A stretch of 21,160 nucleotides of DNA from Zoogloeaceae bacterium (GCA_015657735.1 SSSX01000222.1:1-21160); one strand, 5' to 3'. Counted from the first letter of the stretch, positions 1 to 7,231 are shown. Made by a program: numbers and translations. The notes: generated from the letters alone by a model not told the origin.

Positions 1-77
1 GCGATGAAGAGATCGCCCTGGGCGTCGAGCCGGTTGGCCGGGTCGATGAGGCGGCCGTTGCTGATGTGGATGTTCAT
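1..77 (-). CDS. pyrC: Dihydroorotase-like protein PyrC (N-terminal 25 residues, cut by window edge)
   Basis: Only the first 25 codons are present; the gene runs off the left edge. The start ATG (75-77) follows the pyrB stop by 17 nt on the same strand. The visible N-terminus contains the stretch ISNGRLIDPANRLDAQGDLF, typical of the first beta-strands of class I dihydroorotases and of the amidohydrolase fold. Dihydroorotase closes carbamoyl aspartate to dihydroorotate, the step after aspartate carbamoyltransferase. In many Gram-negative bacteria the copy next to pyrB is an inactive partner (PyrC') needed only to assemble the carbamoyltransferase. The zinc-binding HxH motif that would separate active from inactive copies lies outside the window, so activity cannot be judged here. 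Confidence 0.85.
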   Translation of the reverse strand, partial: MNIHISNGRLIDPANRLDAQGDLFI

Positions 78-94
78 CGTCGAAAACCTGTGGT

Positions 95-1054
95 TCAGTG
101 GCTGCCCAGCATGCTCATGACAGCCATGCGCACGGCGATGCCGAAGGTGACCTGGGGAAGGATCACGGCCTGGTTGCCGTCGGCCACCGCCGAGTCGATC
201 TCGACGCCGCGGTTCATGGGGCCGGGGTGCATCACGATGGCGTCGGGCTTGGCCAGGGCCAGCTTGTCGGCGGTGAGACCCCACACCTTGAAGAATTCCT
301 GCGGGCTGGGCAGCAGGGCGCCGTTCATGCGCTCGTTCTGCAGGCGCAGCATCATCACCACGTCCACATCCTTGAGGCCTTCGTGCATCGTCGGGCAGTA
401 GCGCACGCCCATCTTTTCGACGTCGGTGGGGACCAGCGTTTTCGGCGCGATGACGCGCACTTCGGGGACGCCGAGGGTGGTCAGGGCGGCGATCTGCGAG
501 CGCGCGACGCGGGAGTGGAGCACGTCGCCGACGATGGCGACGGTGAGGTTGTGGAATTCCTTTTTGTAGTGACGGATCGTGTACATGTCCAGCAGCCCCT
601 GGGTCGGGTGGGCATGGCGGCCGTCGCCGGCGTTGACCACGTGGATGTGGTCGCGGCCGGTGTTCTGCAGGTGCTGGGCGATCAGGTGCGGGGCGCCGCT
701 GGATTCGTGGCGCACGACGAACATGTCGGCCTGCATCGCGCAGAGGTTGTCCACGGTGTCGAGCAGGGTTTCGCCCTTCTTGGTGGACGAGGTGGACACG
801 TTGAGGTTGATGACGTCGGCCGACAGGCGCTTGGCGGCGATCTCGAAGGTGGTACGGGTGCGCGTGCTGTTCTCGAAGAACAGGTTGAAGACGCTCTTGC
901 CGCGCAGCAGCGGCAGCTTCTTGACTTCCCGCTCGGCCACTTCGGTGAACGGCGCGGCGGTGTCGAGGATCTGCGTGATGATGCTGCGCGGCAGGCCGTC
1001 GAGGGTGAGCAGGTGTTGCAGCTCGCCGTGCTGGTTGAGTTGGGGGTTACGCAT
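95..1054 (-). CDS. pyrB: Aspartate carbamoyltransferase catalytic subunit
   Basis: Catalyses carbamoyl phosphate plus L-aspartate to N-carbamoyl-L-aspartate, the committed step of cytoplasmic pyrimidine synthesis. The 319-residue protein has the carbamoyl-phosphate signature STRTRTTFE at residues 63-71, a HPTQ segment mid-protein and HPGPMNRG at 276-283, all diagnostic of the ATCase/OTCase fold. Length is close to the family norm (about 310-335). The ATG at 1052-1054 lies inside the end of pyrR (8-nt overlap), implying translational coupling, and a dihydroorotase gene follows 17 nt later. No pyrI regulatory-subunit gene is visible; together with the adjacent pyrC this suggests a PyrB-PyrC type complex and not the E. 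coli PyrB-PyrI form, but that is inference. Confidence 0.97.
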   Translation of the reverse strand: MRNPQLNQHGELQHLLTLDGLPRSIITQILDTAAPFTEVAEREVKKLPLLRGKSVFNLFFENSTRTRTTFEIAAKRLSADVINLNVSTSSTKKGETLLDTVDNLCAMQADMFVVRHESSGAPHLIAQHLQNTGRDHIHVVNAGDGRHAHPTQGLLDMYTIRHYKKEFHNLTVAIVGDVLHSRVARSQIAALTTLGVPEVRVIAPKTLVPTDVEKMGVRYCPTMHEGLKDVDVVMMLRLQNERMNGALLPSPQEFFKVWGLTADKLALAKPDAIVMHPGPMNRGVEIDSAVADGNQAVILPQVTFGIAVRMAVMSMLGSH

Positions 1055-1547
1055 GGATCAGCCTCAGGGTGAGGGCGCCGGAGTCGTCGCGCTCGAGTTG
1101 CAGGTTTTGCCCGGCGGGCAGCGCCTCGGGCAGCGTGAGGGCGCAGAAGCGGGCGGCGATCGGCAGCTCGCGTCCGCCACGGTCGATCAGCACGGCCAGG
1201 TCGACCCGCGCCGGGCGGCCGTAGTCGAAGAGTTCGTTGAGCGCCGCACGGGTGGTGCGGCCGGTGTACAGCACGTCGTCGACGATGACGATGTGGGCGC
1301 CTTCGACGTCGAAGGGAATCTCGGATTTCTGCGGCGTCGGATGCAGGCCCTTGGCGCCGTAGTCGTCGCGGTAGAAGCTGACGTCCACCGAGCCGAGGGG
1401 CTGCGACAGGCCGAGCAGCGCGTGCAGCCGGTGGGCCAGCCACACGCCGCCGGTGTGGATGCCGACCAGCGCGGTGTTGGGTGTGACGTGGGGACGCATG
1501 TCGGCGGCCAGCCGGGCGATGAGTTGTTCGGCGTCAGGAAGCTGCAT
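1047..1547 (-). CDS. pyrR: PyrR, pyr operon regulator / uracil phosphoribosyltransferase
   Basis: 166-residue type I phosphoribosyltransferase-fold protein. The PRPP-binding loop VIVDDVLYTGRTT is at residues 87-99 and an upstream IHTGG segment at 30-34, as in PyrR. In Gram-positive bacteria PyrR binds pyr mRNA in response to UMP and also has weak uracil phosphoribosyltransferase activity; in betaproteobacteria it sits ahead of pyrB, but its regulatory mode is less clear. The ATG (1545-1547) overlaps the ruvX end by 14 nt, and the gene overlaps pyrB by 8 nt. There is no non-coding leader directly in front of it that could hold a classical PyrR attenuator. The family assignment is secure; an RNA-binding role here is not shown. 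Confidence 0.95.
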   Translation of the reverse strand: MQLPDAEQLIARLAADMRPHVTPNTALVGIHTGGVWLAHRLHALLGLSQPLGSVDVSFYRDDYGAKGLHPTPQKSEIPFDVEGAHIVIVDDVLYTGRTTRAALNELFDYGRPARVDLAVLIDRGGRELPIAARFCALTLPEALPAGQNLQLERDDSGALTLRLIHA

Positions 1548-1962
1548 GGTGGGCGCTTTCGAAGTACTGGAGCAGGATGATCTGGGCGGCGGCGGAGTCG
1601 AGTCGCGGCTTTTGTTTGCGCCAGCCGTGGTGGCCGGCTTCGGCGAGACGCTCTTCGGCCTCGGCCGACGACAGGCGTTCGTCCACCAGCGTCACCGGCA
1701 GGCCGTAGCGGCCGTGGAGCTGGTTGGCGAAACGGCGGCAGCGGACGGTCATGGCGTGCTCGGTGCCATCGAGGTGGGTGGGCAGGCCGACGACCAGCGC
1801 GACCGGCTTCCATTCGGCGAGCAGTTTTTCGATGGCGGCGAAGCGCGCCGCGTTGGCCTCTTCGGCAATCACGGCGAGCGGGTGGGCGTGGCCGGTTTCG
1901 GTTTCGCCGACCGCCACACCGATTCGGGCCAGGCCGAAATCGAACGCCAGGACTGTGCCCAC
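1534..1962 (-). CDS. ruvX: Putative pre-16S rRNA nuclease / Holliday junction resolvase-like protein
   Basis: 142-residue YqgF/RuvX family protein with an RNase H-like fold. Visible family features are the N-terminal AFDFG with Asp8, a VVGLP segment at 57-61, VDERLSS at 93-99 (Glu95 in the usual acidic position) and DSAAAQ at 122-127, giving the expected set of metal-binding acids. E. coli YqgF is implicated in 16S rRNA 5'-end maturation; resolvase activity is proposed mainly from fold similarity. The start is GTG at 1960-1962, placed directly after the yqgE TGA with no spacer, and no better start exists upstream. The 3' end overlaps pyrR by 14 nt. The yqgE-ruvX pair is widely conserved. Confidence 0.94.
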   Translation of the reverse strand: MGTVLAFDFGLARIGVAVGETETGHAHPLAVIAEEANAARFAAIEKLLAEWKPVALVVGLPTHLDGTEHAMTVRCRRFANQLHGRYGLPVTLVDERLSSAEAEERLAEAGHHGWRKQKPRLDSAAAQIILLQYFESAHHAAS

Positions 1963-2529
1963 TCAGGCGTGTCCGGCGACGTCGGACAGCTTCGCGAAAT
2001 CGATACCGAGAAGCTGCATGGCCGCGGCGAGGCGTTCTTCCGGCGGCAGGTCGAAGACGATGGTGAGGTCGGCCGGGACGGTGAGCCAGGCGTTCTGGGC
2101 GAGTTCGTGCTCGAGCTGGCCGGCCGACCAGCCGGCGTAGCCGAGGGCCACCAGCACCTCGGCCGGTTCGCCGGCGCTGGCCAGATTCTGCAGCACGTCG
2201 CGCGAGCTGGTGAGGCCGATGCTGTCGCTGACCTTGAGTGTCGAATGCCAGTTGCCGCACGGACGGTGCAGCACGAAACCGCGGTCGGCCTGCACCGGGC
2301 CGCCGAAGTAGACCGGCAGGTCGGCGAAGTCGGGTTGCTCGAAGGGAATGTCGATGCGCTCGAAAAGCGTGGCGAGGCGCATGTCGGTCGGCCGATTGAC
2401 GATGACCCCCATCGCGCCGTTTTCGTTGTGCTCGGCGATGTAGGTGAGGGTGCGCGCAAAGTTGGGATCGGCCATGGCGGGCATGGCGATCAGGAAGTGG
2501 TCGGTGAGATTGATGGTCGTCGTAGTCAC
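1963..2529 (-). CDS. yqgE: YqgE/AlgH family protein
   Basis: 188-residue DUF179 (YqgE/AlgH) protein. The N-terminus carries the family signature HFLIAMPAMADPNFARTLTY, followed by the GVIVNRPT segment near residue 41 and a central LGYAGWSAGQLE segment near residue 128. The biochemical function is not established; Pseudomonas AlgH was linked to alginate regulation, and the gene usually neighbours ruvX, as here. The start is GTG at 2527-2529: the next in-frame ATG would delete the conserved INLTDHFLIA segment, so GTG is preferred. It is the first gene of the minus-strand yqgE-ruvX-pyrR-pyrB-pyrC run and is divergent from the photolyase gene. Confidence 0.95.
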   Translation of the reverse strand: MTTTTINLTDHFLIAMPAMADPNFARTLTYIAEHNENGAMGVIVNRPTDMRLATLFERIDIPFEQPDFADLPVYFGGPVQADRGFVLHRPCGNWHSTLKVSDSIGLTSSRDVLQNLASAGEPAEVLVALGYAGWSAGQLEHELAQNAWLTVPADLTIVFDLPPEERLAAAMQLLGIDFAKLSDVAGHA

Positions 2530-2557
2530 GGGCGCTATTTTAAGCCGAGGTCGGACG

Positions 2558-2563
2558 ATTGTA
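2558..2563 (-). promoter_or_regulatory. Candidate -10 element for the yqgE-pyr operon
   Basis: On the minus strand the bases read TACAAT, a good sigma-70 -10 match, 28 nt before the yqgE GTG, so initiation would leave a leader of about 20 nt. No convincing -35 hexamer lies 16-18 bp upstream. A second AT-rich hexamer, TAAAAT at 2537-2542, is so close to the start codon that it would give an almost leaderless transcript. This is a visual match only. Confidence 0.3.
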
Positions 2564-2613
2564 GCGGCAAGTTTTCGGGCATGCTTGCGTCACCTTCCGC
2601 AAAGCCCGATTCG

Positions 2614-4038
2614 ATGTCGTCAGCCCTTGTCTGGTTTCGTCGCGACCTGCGCGATTTCGATCATGCGGCGCTTTTCCAGGCGCTCAAGCAGCACCGGCGG
2701 GTGTTCTGCGCATTCGTTTTCGACACCGGGATTCTCGATGCCTTGGCGCAGCGTGCCGACCGCCGCGTGGAGTTCATCCACGCCAGCCTCGTCGAACTCG
2801 ACGCGGCGCTGCGGGCGCGCGGCGGCGGGCTGATCGTCCGCCATGGCGCGGCGCAGGAGCGGGTGCCGGCGCTGGCCGCCGGGCTCGGCGTGGACGCGGT
2901 GCTGGCCAACCACGATTACGAGCCGGCGGCGGTCGCGCGGGATGCCGAGGTGGCCGGGCGGCTGCGGCTGATGGGCATCGGCTTCGAGACGTTCAAGGAT
3001 CAGGTGATATTCGAAAAAAACGAAGTATTGACGAAGAATTCTTCGCCTTTTTCGGTATTCACGCCTTACCGGCGGGCGTGGCTGGCGGCCTTGTCGGATT
3101 TCCAGCTGAAAGCGTATCCGGTGGCGAAATACGCGGCCCGGCTGGCAGCGCCGCCGCCCGGCGAATCGATCCCGAGCCTCGCCGACATCGGCTTCGCGCC
3201 GACCGGCCTGGCCGCGCTGGGCATCGTGCCGGGCATGGCCGGCGGACGGCGGCTGGTCGACGATTTCCTCGGGCGGATCGGGCGCTACAAGGCCCGGCGC
3301 GATTTTCCGGCGCAGAAGGGGGTGTCGTATCTGTCGGTGCACCTGCGCTTCGGCACGGTGTCGATCCGCGAGCTGGCGCGCGCCGCGGCGACGATCGGCG
3401 GGGAGGGTGCCGACAGCTGGTTGTCGGAACTGATCTGGCGCGATTTCTACTTCCAGATCCTGTGGCACCACCCGCGGGTCGTCGGCGCGAGCTTCCGCGC
3501 CGAGTACGACCGCGTCGTCTGGGACGCGGCGCCGGAGTACTTCGCGGCGTGGTGCGCGGGCCGCACCGGCTATCCGATCGTCGACGCGGCGATGCGCCAG
3601 ATCAACCACAGCGGCTACATGCACAACCGCCTGCGGATGATCGCCGCGTCGTTTCTGACCAAGGATCTGGGCATCGACTGGCGGCGCGGCGAGCAGTACT
3701 TCGCCGACCGGCTCAACGATTTCGACCTGGCGGCCAACAACGGCGGCTGGCAGTGGGCGGCCTCCACCGGCTGCGATGCGCAGCCGTATTTCCGCATCTT
3801 CAACCCGGTGACGCAGTCGGAACGATTCGACCCGGATGGCGCCTTCATCCGTCGCTACCTGCCGGAGCTGGCGCGGGTGCCGGACACCTTCATCCATGCG
3901 CCGTGGACCATGCCGCCGGTCGAGCAGCAATGCGCCGGTTGCGTGATCGGCCGCGACTATCCGGCCCCCATCGTCGATCACGCGCAGGCGCGGGCGCGCA
4001 CGCTGGCGCGTTTCGGGGTGGTCAAGGCGGCGGACTAA
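2614..4038 (+). CDS. phrB: Deoxyribodipyrimidine photo-lyase (class I cryptochrome/photolyase family)
   Basis: Uses blue light, FAD and an antenna chromophore to split UV-induced pyrimidine dimers. The 474-residue protein opens with SSALVWFRRDLRDFDHAAL (the Rossmann-like antenna domain) and ends with the FAD/helical domain: SELIWRDFYFQIL, then GYPIVDAAMRQ, HNRLRMIAASFLTKDLG and WQWAASTGCDAQPYFRIFNP, the last being the strongest class I signature. The ATG at 2614 puts WFRRDLR at the usual distance from the N-terminus; an in-frame ATG at 2581 would add 11 residues, and neither has a strong ribosome site. Upstream in-frame sequence is a shadow of yqgE/ruvX. The stop overlaps the convergent methyltransferase stop by 4 nt. 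An unusual AT-rich patch lies at about 3005-3060. Confidence 0.96.
   Translation: MSSALVWFRRDLRDFDHAALFQALKQHRRVFCAFVFDTGILDALAQRADRRVEFIHASLVELDAALRARGGGLIVRHGAAQERVPALAAGLGVDAVLANHDYEPAAVARDAEVAGRLRLMGIGFETFKDQVIFEKNEVLTKNSSPFSVFTPYRRAWLAALSDFQLKAYPVAKYAARLAAPPPGESIPSLADIGFAPTGLAALGIVPGMAGGRRLVDDFLGRIGRYKARRDFPAQKGVSYLSVHLRFGTVSIRELARAAATIGGEGADSWLSELIWRDFYFQILWHHPRVVGASFRAEYDRVVWDAAPEYFAAWCAGRTGYPIVDAAMRQINHSGYMHNRLRMIAASFLTKDLGIDWRRGEQYFADRLNDFDLAANNGGWQWAASTGCDAQPYFRIFNPVTQSERFDPDGAFIRRYLPELARVPDTFIHAPWTMPPVEQQCAGCVIGRDYPAPIVDHAQARARTLARFGVVKAAD
3012..3054. repeat. AT-rich patch with nested inverted repeats inside phrB
   Basis: Within an otherwise GC-rich gene, this patch contains a perfect 14-bp palindrome CGAAGAATTCTTCG (3032-3045) flanked by outer arms CGAAAAA (3012-3018) and TTTTTCG (3048-3054). 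Another CGAAG copy is at 3021-3025. The encoded residues, VIFEKNEVLTKNSSPFSVFTPY-like, are a recognisable conserved photolyase segment, so the DNA is coding. The residues partly explain the AT content but not the palindromy. No function is assigned. Confidence 0.6.
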
Positions 4039-4871
4039 GCCCGGGCGCTGGCGATCAGCACGGTGCTGTCGATGGTGTAGCCGTCGCCGTCGCGGTACGC
4101 GGCGAGCTCGGTGGCGACTTCGCCGCGCAGCCTGGCCTGCATCTCGGCGGGCAGGCGGGCAAGGGATTCGGCGGCGCCGCCGGCGAGGTCGAGGAATGCC
4201 TGCCAGTAGTCGTCGGCGCACGCGAAGCGGCAGCGCAGGCGATGCGGCGCCACCGCCACCCCGGCAAATCCGGCGCCGCCGAGCAGCGCGGCCAGGGCCT
4301 CGGCGTCGCCGAAGCGGAACACCGACGGGCGCGCCACCTTGGGCGCCGGCAACAGGCGCGCGATGCAGTCCTGGGCGCAGGCGATCAGCGGCACGGCGTC
4401 GCGCGCGCCCCACACCGACAGCGCGATGCGGCCGCCGGGGCGCAGTACGCGGCGCAGCTCGGCGAGGGCGTTGGCGGGTTGCGGAAAGATGAACAGGCCG
4501 AGGCCGATCAGCGCCACGTCGAAGCGGGCGTCGGCGAAAGCCAGGTGCTCGGCGTCGCAGGCCGCGGCGAGGAGATCGGGCAGGCCTTCGGCCGCGGCGC
4601 GGCGCCGGCCTTCGGCGAGCATGGTTTCGGCGATGTCGCTGGCCACCACCCAGCCACCGGGCAGCACGCGGCGCGCGGCGGCGCGGGCGAGCAGGCCGGG
4701 GCCGGCGGCAAGGTCGAGGACGTGCTCGCCCGGCTGCAGCGCGGCGGCGTCGAGGAGCGCGTTCTGCAGGCTGGCCCGCAGCGGCGCGCCGTCGGCGTAG
4801 CGGGCGGCGATGCGGTTGAAACCGCTGCGCTCCAGCGCCTTGAAGCGGCGGGCGTCGAAATCGGCGCTCAT
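4035..4871 (-). CDS. Class I SAM-dependent methyltransferase, substrate unknown
   Basis: 278-residue Rossmann-fold methyltransferase. The SAM-binding motif I is VLDLAAGPG at residues 51-59, an acidic strand end is at VASDIAETML (77-86), and the post-core segment LRRVLRPGGRIALSVWG is near 139-155, as in UbiE/Methyltransf_11 family members. The substrate cannot be read from the sequence; the C-terminal half is rich in Ala/Leu and has no diagnostic motif I recognise. The ATG (4869-4871) overlaps the upstream YqiA-like gene stop as ATGA, so it is probably translationally coupled and part of the uppP-led operon. Its stop overlaps the photolyase stop by 4 nt on the opposite strand. Confidence 0.88.
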   Translation of the reverse strand: MSADFDARRFKALERSGFNRIAARYADGAPLRASLQNALLDAAALQPGEHVLDLAAGPGLLARAAARRVLPGGWVVASDIAETMLAEGRRRAAAEGLPDLLAAACDAEHLAFADARFDVALIGLGLFIFPQPANALAELRRVLRPGGRIALSVWGARDAVPLIACAQDCIARLLPAPKVARPSVFRFGDAEALAALLGGAGFAGVAVAPHRLRCRFACADDYWQAFLDLAGGAAESLARLPAEMQARLRGEVATELAAYRDGDGYTIDSTVLIASARA

Positions 4872-5452
4872 TTCAGCAGGCCGGCGAAGTGCAGGATCGG
4901 GTCGAGGTAGTCGTCCCAGCGCGTGAAGCTGTGGTCGCCGCCTTCGAGCACGGTTTGCCGGGCGCCGGCGTAGCGTTCGACGGCGTGGCGGTAATCGAGG
5001 ACTTCGTCGCCGGTTTCGACCATCAGCCAGTAGCGCTCGGGCCGGGTGATCGCCGGGACGTCGATGGCGCGCAGCTGGTCGACATGGTCGGCGCTGAAGT
5101 CGAAGGACTCGCCGGTGTACATGTGGGTCTGGGTGCCGATGTAGGGCGTCAGCGACAGCGGCGCGAGCACGCCGGGGTTCACCAGCACGGCCTGGAGTCC
5201 GTGTTTTTCGGCCAGCCAGGTCGCGTAGTAGCCGCCGAGCGAGCTGCCGACGAGGGTCGGCGGCGCGTCGGCTTGGGCGCTGCGGCAGCGGGCGATCTGC
5301 GCTTCGGCGAGCCGGATTGCGTCGCCGGCGGCGATCGGCAGCTGTTCGCACCAGAAGGCGTGGCCGAGGCCGAGTTCGTCCATGCGCGCCGCGAGGCGGC
5401 GGGATTTCCAGCTTTGCGGGCCGGAGCGGAAGCCGTGGAGGTAGATGATCAT
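4868..5452 (-). CDS. YqiA/YcfP-family alpha/beta hydrolase (putative esterase)
   Basis: 194-residue small alpha/beta hydrolase. It begins MIIYLHGFRSGPQSWK, the YqiA/UPF0227 hallmark with the oxyanion HG segment at residues 6-7. The nucleophile elbow GSSLGG is at 69-74 (Ser71), a candidate acid is near VETGDEVLDY (Asp149 or Asp153), and the catalytic His is in GGDHSF (His174). E. coli YqiA has esterase activity on short acyl esters and palmitoyl-CoA; the physiological substrate is unknown. Both ends overlap neighbours by 4 nt (ATGA with the larger hydrolase upstream and with the methyltransferase downstream), indicating one transcription unit. The family call is firm, the substrate unknown. 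Confidence 0.9.
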   Translation of the reverse strand: MIIYLHGFRSGPQSWKSRRLAARMDELGLGHAFWCEQLPIAAGDAIRLAEAQIARCRSAQADAPPTLVGSSLGGYYATWLAEKHGLQAVLVNPGVLAPLSLTPYIGTQTHMYTGESFDFSADHVDQLRAIDVPAITRPERYWLMVETGDEVLDYRHAVERYAGARQTVLEGGDHSFTRWDDYLDPILHFAGLLK

Positions 5453-6387
5453 TTGTGTTCGAAGCGGTCGTCGGGCCGCAGACGGGCGGGGAAGTCGGCC
5501 ACCAGCCAGCGCCCGGCGTCGCCCTCGCCGGCCAGATGGGCGAGCCAGAAGGCGGAGCTGGCGGCAAGCAGCGGCGCACGGAAGGCGGCGGGTTGGCGCC
5601 GGATGCGGAACACGACGCCCTCCGCATCGCTCGCTTCGCCGGCGAAATCGAGGTGGTTGCCGCCGGCGAAGACGAGGAGGTATTTGCGGCCGTCGGCCGG
5701 CATGTGGCGGTGGGGCAGTTCGCGGTTGGCGGCGGTGATGTCGGACAGCCCCATGCCGTCGTCGCGGCTGCCGGTGATGCTGAAGAAGGGCAGGCGGACC
5801 TGGCCGAAGCGGTGGTCGAGGCCCGGCCCGCTGTCGGCCTGGCGGGCCGACGGGCTGAAGGCGAGGACGGCGCGAATGCGGGGGTCGATGGGCGGCGCCG
5901 GCTGGGTCGGGCGGCGCTCGCCGGCCAGCAGCTGCACCGTGACGGCGCCGAAGGAATGGCCGGCGAGGCCGATGGCGTCGGCGGCGTTGATGGCGTCGGG
6001 CAGCGCCGGGTCGCGACCGATGCGCCCGAGGACGAAGCGGAAGTCGTCGATGCGCGCGGTGAGCTCCTGCGGGTTCATCGCCGCCTTGAAGGCGCTGCGC
6101 AGGGCCTGCGGCGAATTGTTGCGTAAAATGCAACAATCCGAGCCCGGATGTTGCAAGGCCAGCAACAAAAAGCCCTGACTGGCCCAGTGTTCGAGCCACG
6201 CCGCGCCGCCCTCGCGGGAACCGCCGAGGCCGTGGGAGAACAGGATCAGCCCGCGCGGGCGGGGTGTCGCGGGCAGGTAGAGCTTGACCGGCAGCGTGCG
6301 CGCGCGGCGCGTGTCGTGGAGGTCGACAAGGCGGGTTGCCACCGGCCAGGGGCCGGTCGAGCCCGGAACGTTCAGTGCGCCGTCCAT
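5449..6387 (-). CDS. Alpha/beta hydrolase (PAF-acetylhydrolase/dienelactone hydrolase-like)
   Basis: 312-residue alpha/beta hydrolase. The oxyanion region LILFSHGLGGSREG is at residues 47-60, the nucleophile elbow GHSFG at 143-147 (Ser145), the acid is probably in SRDDGMG (Asp209 or Asp210), and the His lies in AGGNHLDF (His245). The pattern resembles predicted dienelactone hydrolase or platelet-activating-factor acetylhydrolase-like proteins; the substrate is unknown. No signal peptide is visible. The ATG (6385-6387) lies 16 nt inside the end of uppP, and the stop overlaps the YqiA-like start as ATGA. An AT-richer stretch at about 6113-6170, codons for residues 74-91, contains two inverted repeats with identical geometry (listed separately). 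The in-frame sequence upstream of this ATG is only the uppP shadow. Confidence 0.88.
   Translation of the reverse strand: MDGALNVPGSTGPWPVATRLVDLHDTRRARTLPVKLYLPATPRPRGLILFSHGLGGSREGGAAWLEHWASQGFLLLALQHPGSDCCILRNNSPQALRSAFKAAMNPQELTARIDDFRFVLGRIGRDPALPDAINAADAIGLAGHSFGAVTVQLLAGERRPTQPAPPIDPRIRAVLAFSPSARQADSGPGLDHRFGQVRLPFFSITGSRDDGMGLSDITAANRELPHRHMPADGRKYLLVFAGGNHLDFAGEASDAEGVVFRIRRQPAAFRAPLLAASSAFWLAHLAGEGDAGRWLVADFPARLRPDDRFEHK
6117..6167. repeat. Two tandem TGTTGC-N7-GCAACA inverted repeats within the hydrolase gene
   Basis: Copy 1 occupies 6117-6135 (arms TGTTGC and GCAACA, spacer GTAAAAT); its arms extend to 8 bp, ATTGTTGC/GCAACAAT, at 6115-6137. Copy 2 occupies 6149-6167 with the same 6-bp arms and a 7-nt spacer, AAGGCCA. 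The copies are offset by exactly 32 bp, about three helical turns. They lie about 220-270 nt downstream of the hydrolase start, in a locally AT-richer part of the gene. The geometry resembles a pair of dimeric-regulator operators, but they are intragenic and I do not recognise the regulator. Confidence 0.55.
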
Positions 6388-7196
6388 TCGACCAGGCCGA
6401 ATTGCCAGGTGGCCAGCACCACGATGCCGAAGGCGATGCGATACCAGGCAAAGGGCACGAAGTCGTGGCTGGAGATGTAGCGCAGCAGCCAGCGCACGCA
6501 CAGGAAGGCGGAGATGAAGGCCGCGATGAAGCCGACGATCCACATCCCGATGTCGTCGGCGTTGAGAAGGGCGCGCTCCTTGTAGAGCTGGTAGACCGTG
6601 GCGACGCCGAGGGTGGGGATCGCCAGGAAGAACGAGAACTCGGTGGCGGCTTTGCGCGACAGGCCGAACAGCATGCCACCGATGATCGTGGCGCCCGAGC
6701 GGGAAGTGCCGGGGATCAGCGCGAAGGCCTGGGCGAAGCCCATCTTGACGGCGTCGAGGGGACGCATTTCGTCGACCGAGTAGATGCGGATGCGGTGATT
6801 CTTGCGCTCGGCCCACAGGATCACGAAGGCGCCGACGATGAAGGCGGTGGCGACCGGGAGCGGCGTGAAGAGGTGGGCCTTGATGGCCTTGCCGAAGGCC
6901 AGGCCGAGCACGGCCAGCGGCAGGAAGGCGATGAACAGGTTGAGCACCAGCCGGTTGGCCTCGCGCTGGCGGCCGAGGCCGGCGAAGGTGCGGGCGATGC
7001 GTTCGCGGAATTCCCACACCACGGCGAGGATGGCGCCGGACTGGATGACGATTTCGAAGAGTTTGCCGCGGTCGTCGTTGAAGTCGAGCAGGTCGCCGGC
7101 GAGGATCAGATGGCCGGTGCTGGAGATCGGCAGAAATTCGGTGAGGCCTTCGACGACGCCGAGGATCAGCGCCTTCAGGAGCAGGATGATATCCAT
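6372..7196 (-). CDS. uppP: Undecaprenyl-diphosphate phosphatase (UppP/BacA)
   Basis: Inner-membrane enzyme that dephosphorylates undecaprenyl diphosphate, recycling the lipid carrier for peptidoglycan and other envelope polymers; extra copies give bacitracin resistance. The 274-residue protein carries both signature motifs: EGLTEFLPISSTGH at residues 16-29 and PGTSRSGATI in the second half, within a multi-helix hydrophobic protein. The ATG at 7194-7196 matches the usual MDI...LKALILGVVEG start; a TTG 24 nt upstream would add eight residues and is less likely. It is the first gene of a minus-strand run with two hydrolases and a methyltransferase, overlapping the first of these by 16 nt. Confidence 0.97.
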   Translation of the reverse strand: MDIILLLKALILGVVEGLTEFLPISSTGHLILAGDLLDFNDDRGKLFEIVIQSGAILAVVWEFRERIARTFAGLGRQREANRLVLNLFIAFLPLAVLGLAFGKAIKAHLFTPLPVATAFIVGAFVILWAERKNHRIRIYSVDEMRPLDAVKMGFAQAFALIPGTSRSGATIIGGMLFGLSRKAATEFSFFLAIPTLGVATVYQLYKERALLNADDIGMWIVGFIAAFISAFLCVRWLLRYISSHDFVPFAWYRIAFGIVVLATWQFGLVEWTAH

Positions 7197-7231
7197 GGAA
7201 CGATTAAGGATTTTGTGCAAACGAAGGCCGC

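Noticed and set aside
98..1072. Long His/Val/Asp-rich open frame on the plus strand opposite pyrB
   Set aside because: It is an antisense shadow of pyrB caused by high GC; its repetitive composition and lack of any domain argue against coding.
1453..2580. N-terminal extension of the photolyase reading frame
   Set aside because: The frame stays open through yqgE and ruvX on the other strand, but the photolyase fold starts at about 2614 and the extension has no domain.
2620..4413. 597-codon open frame opposite the photolyase gene
   Set aside because: Arg/Pro-rich shadow frame; the plus strand carries a full set of photolyase motifs.
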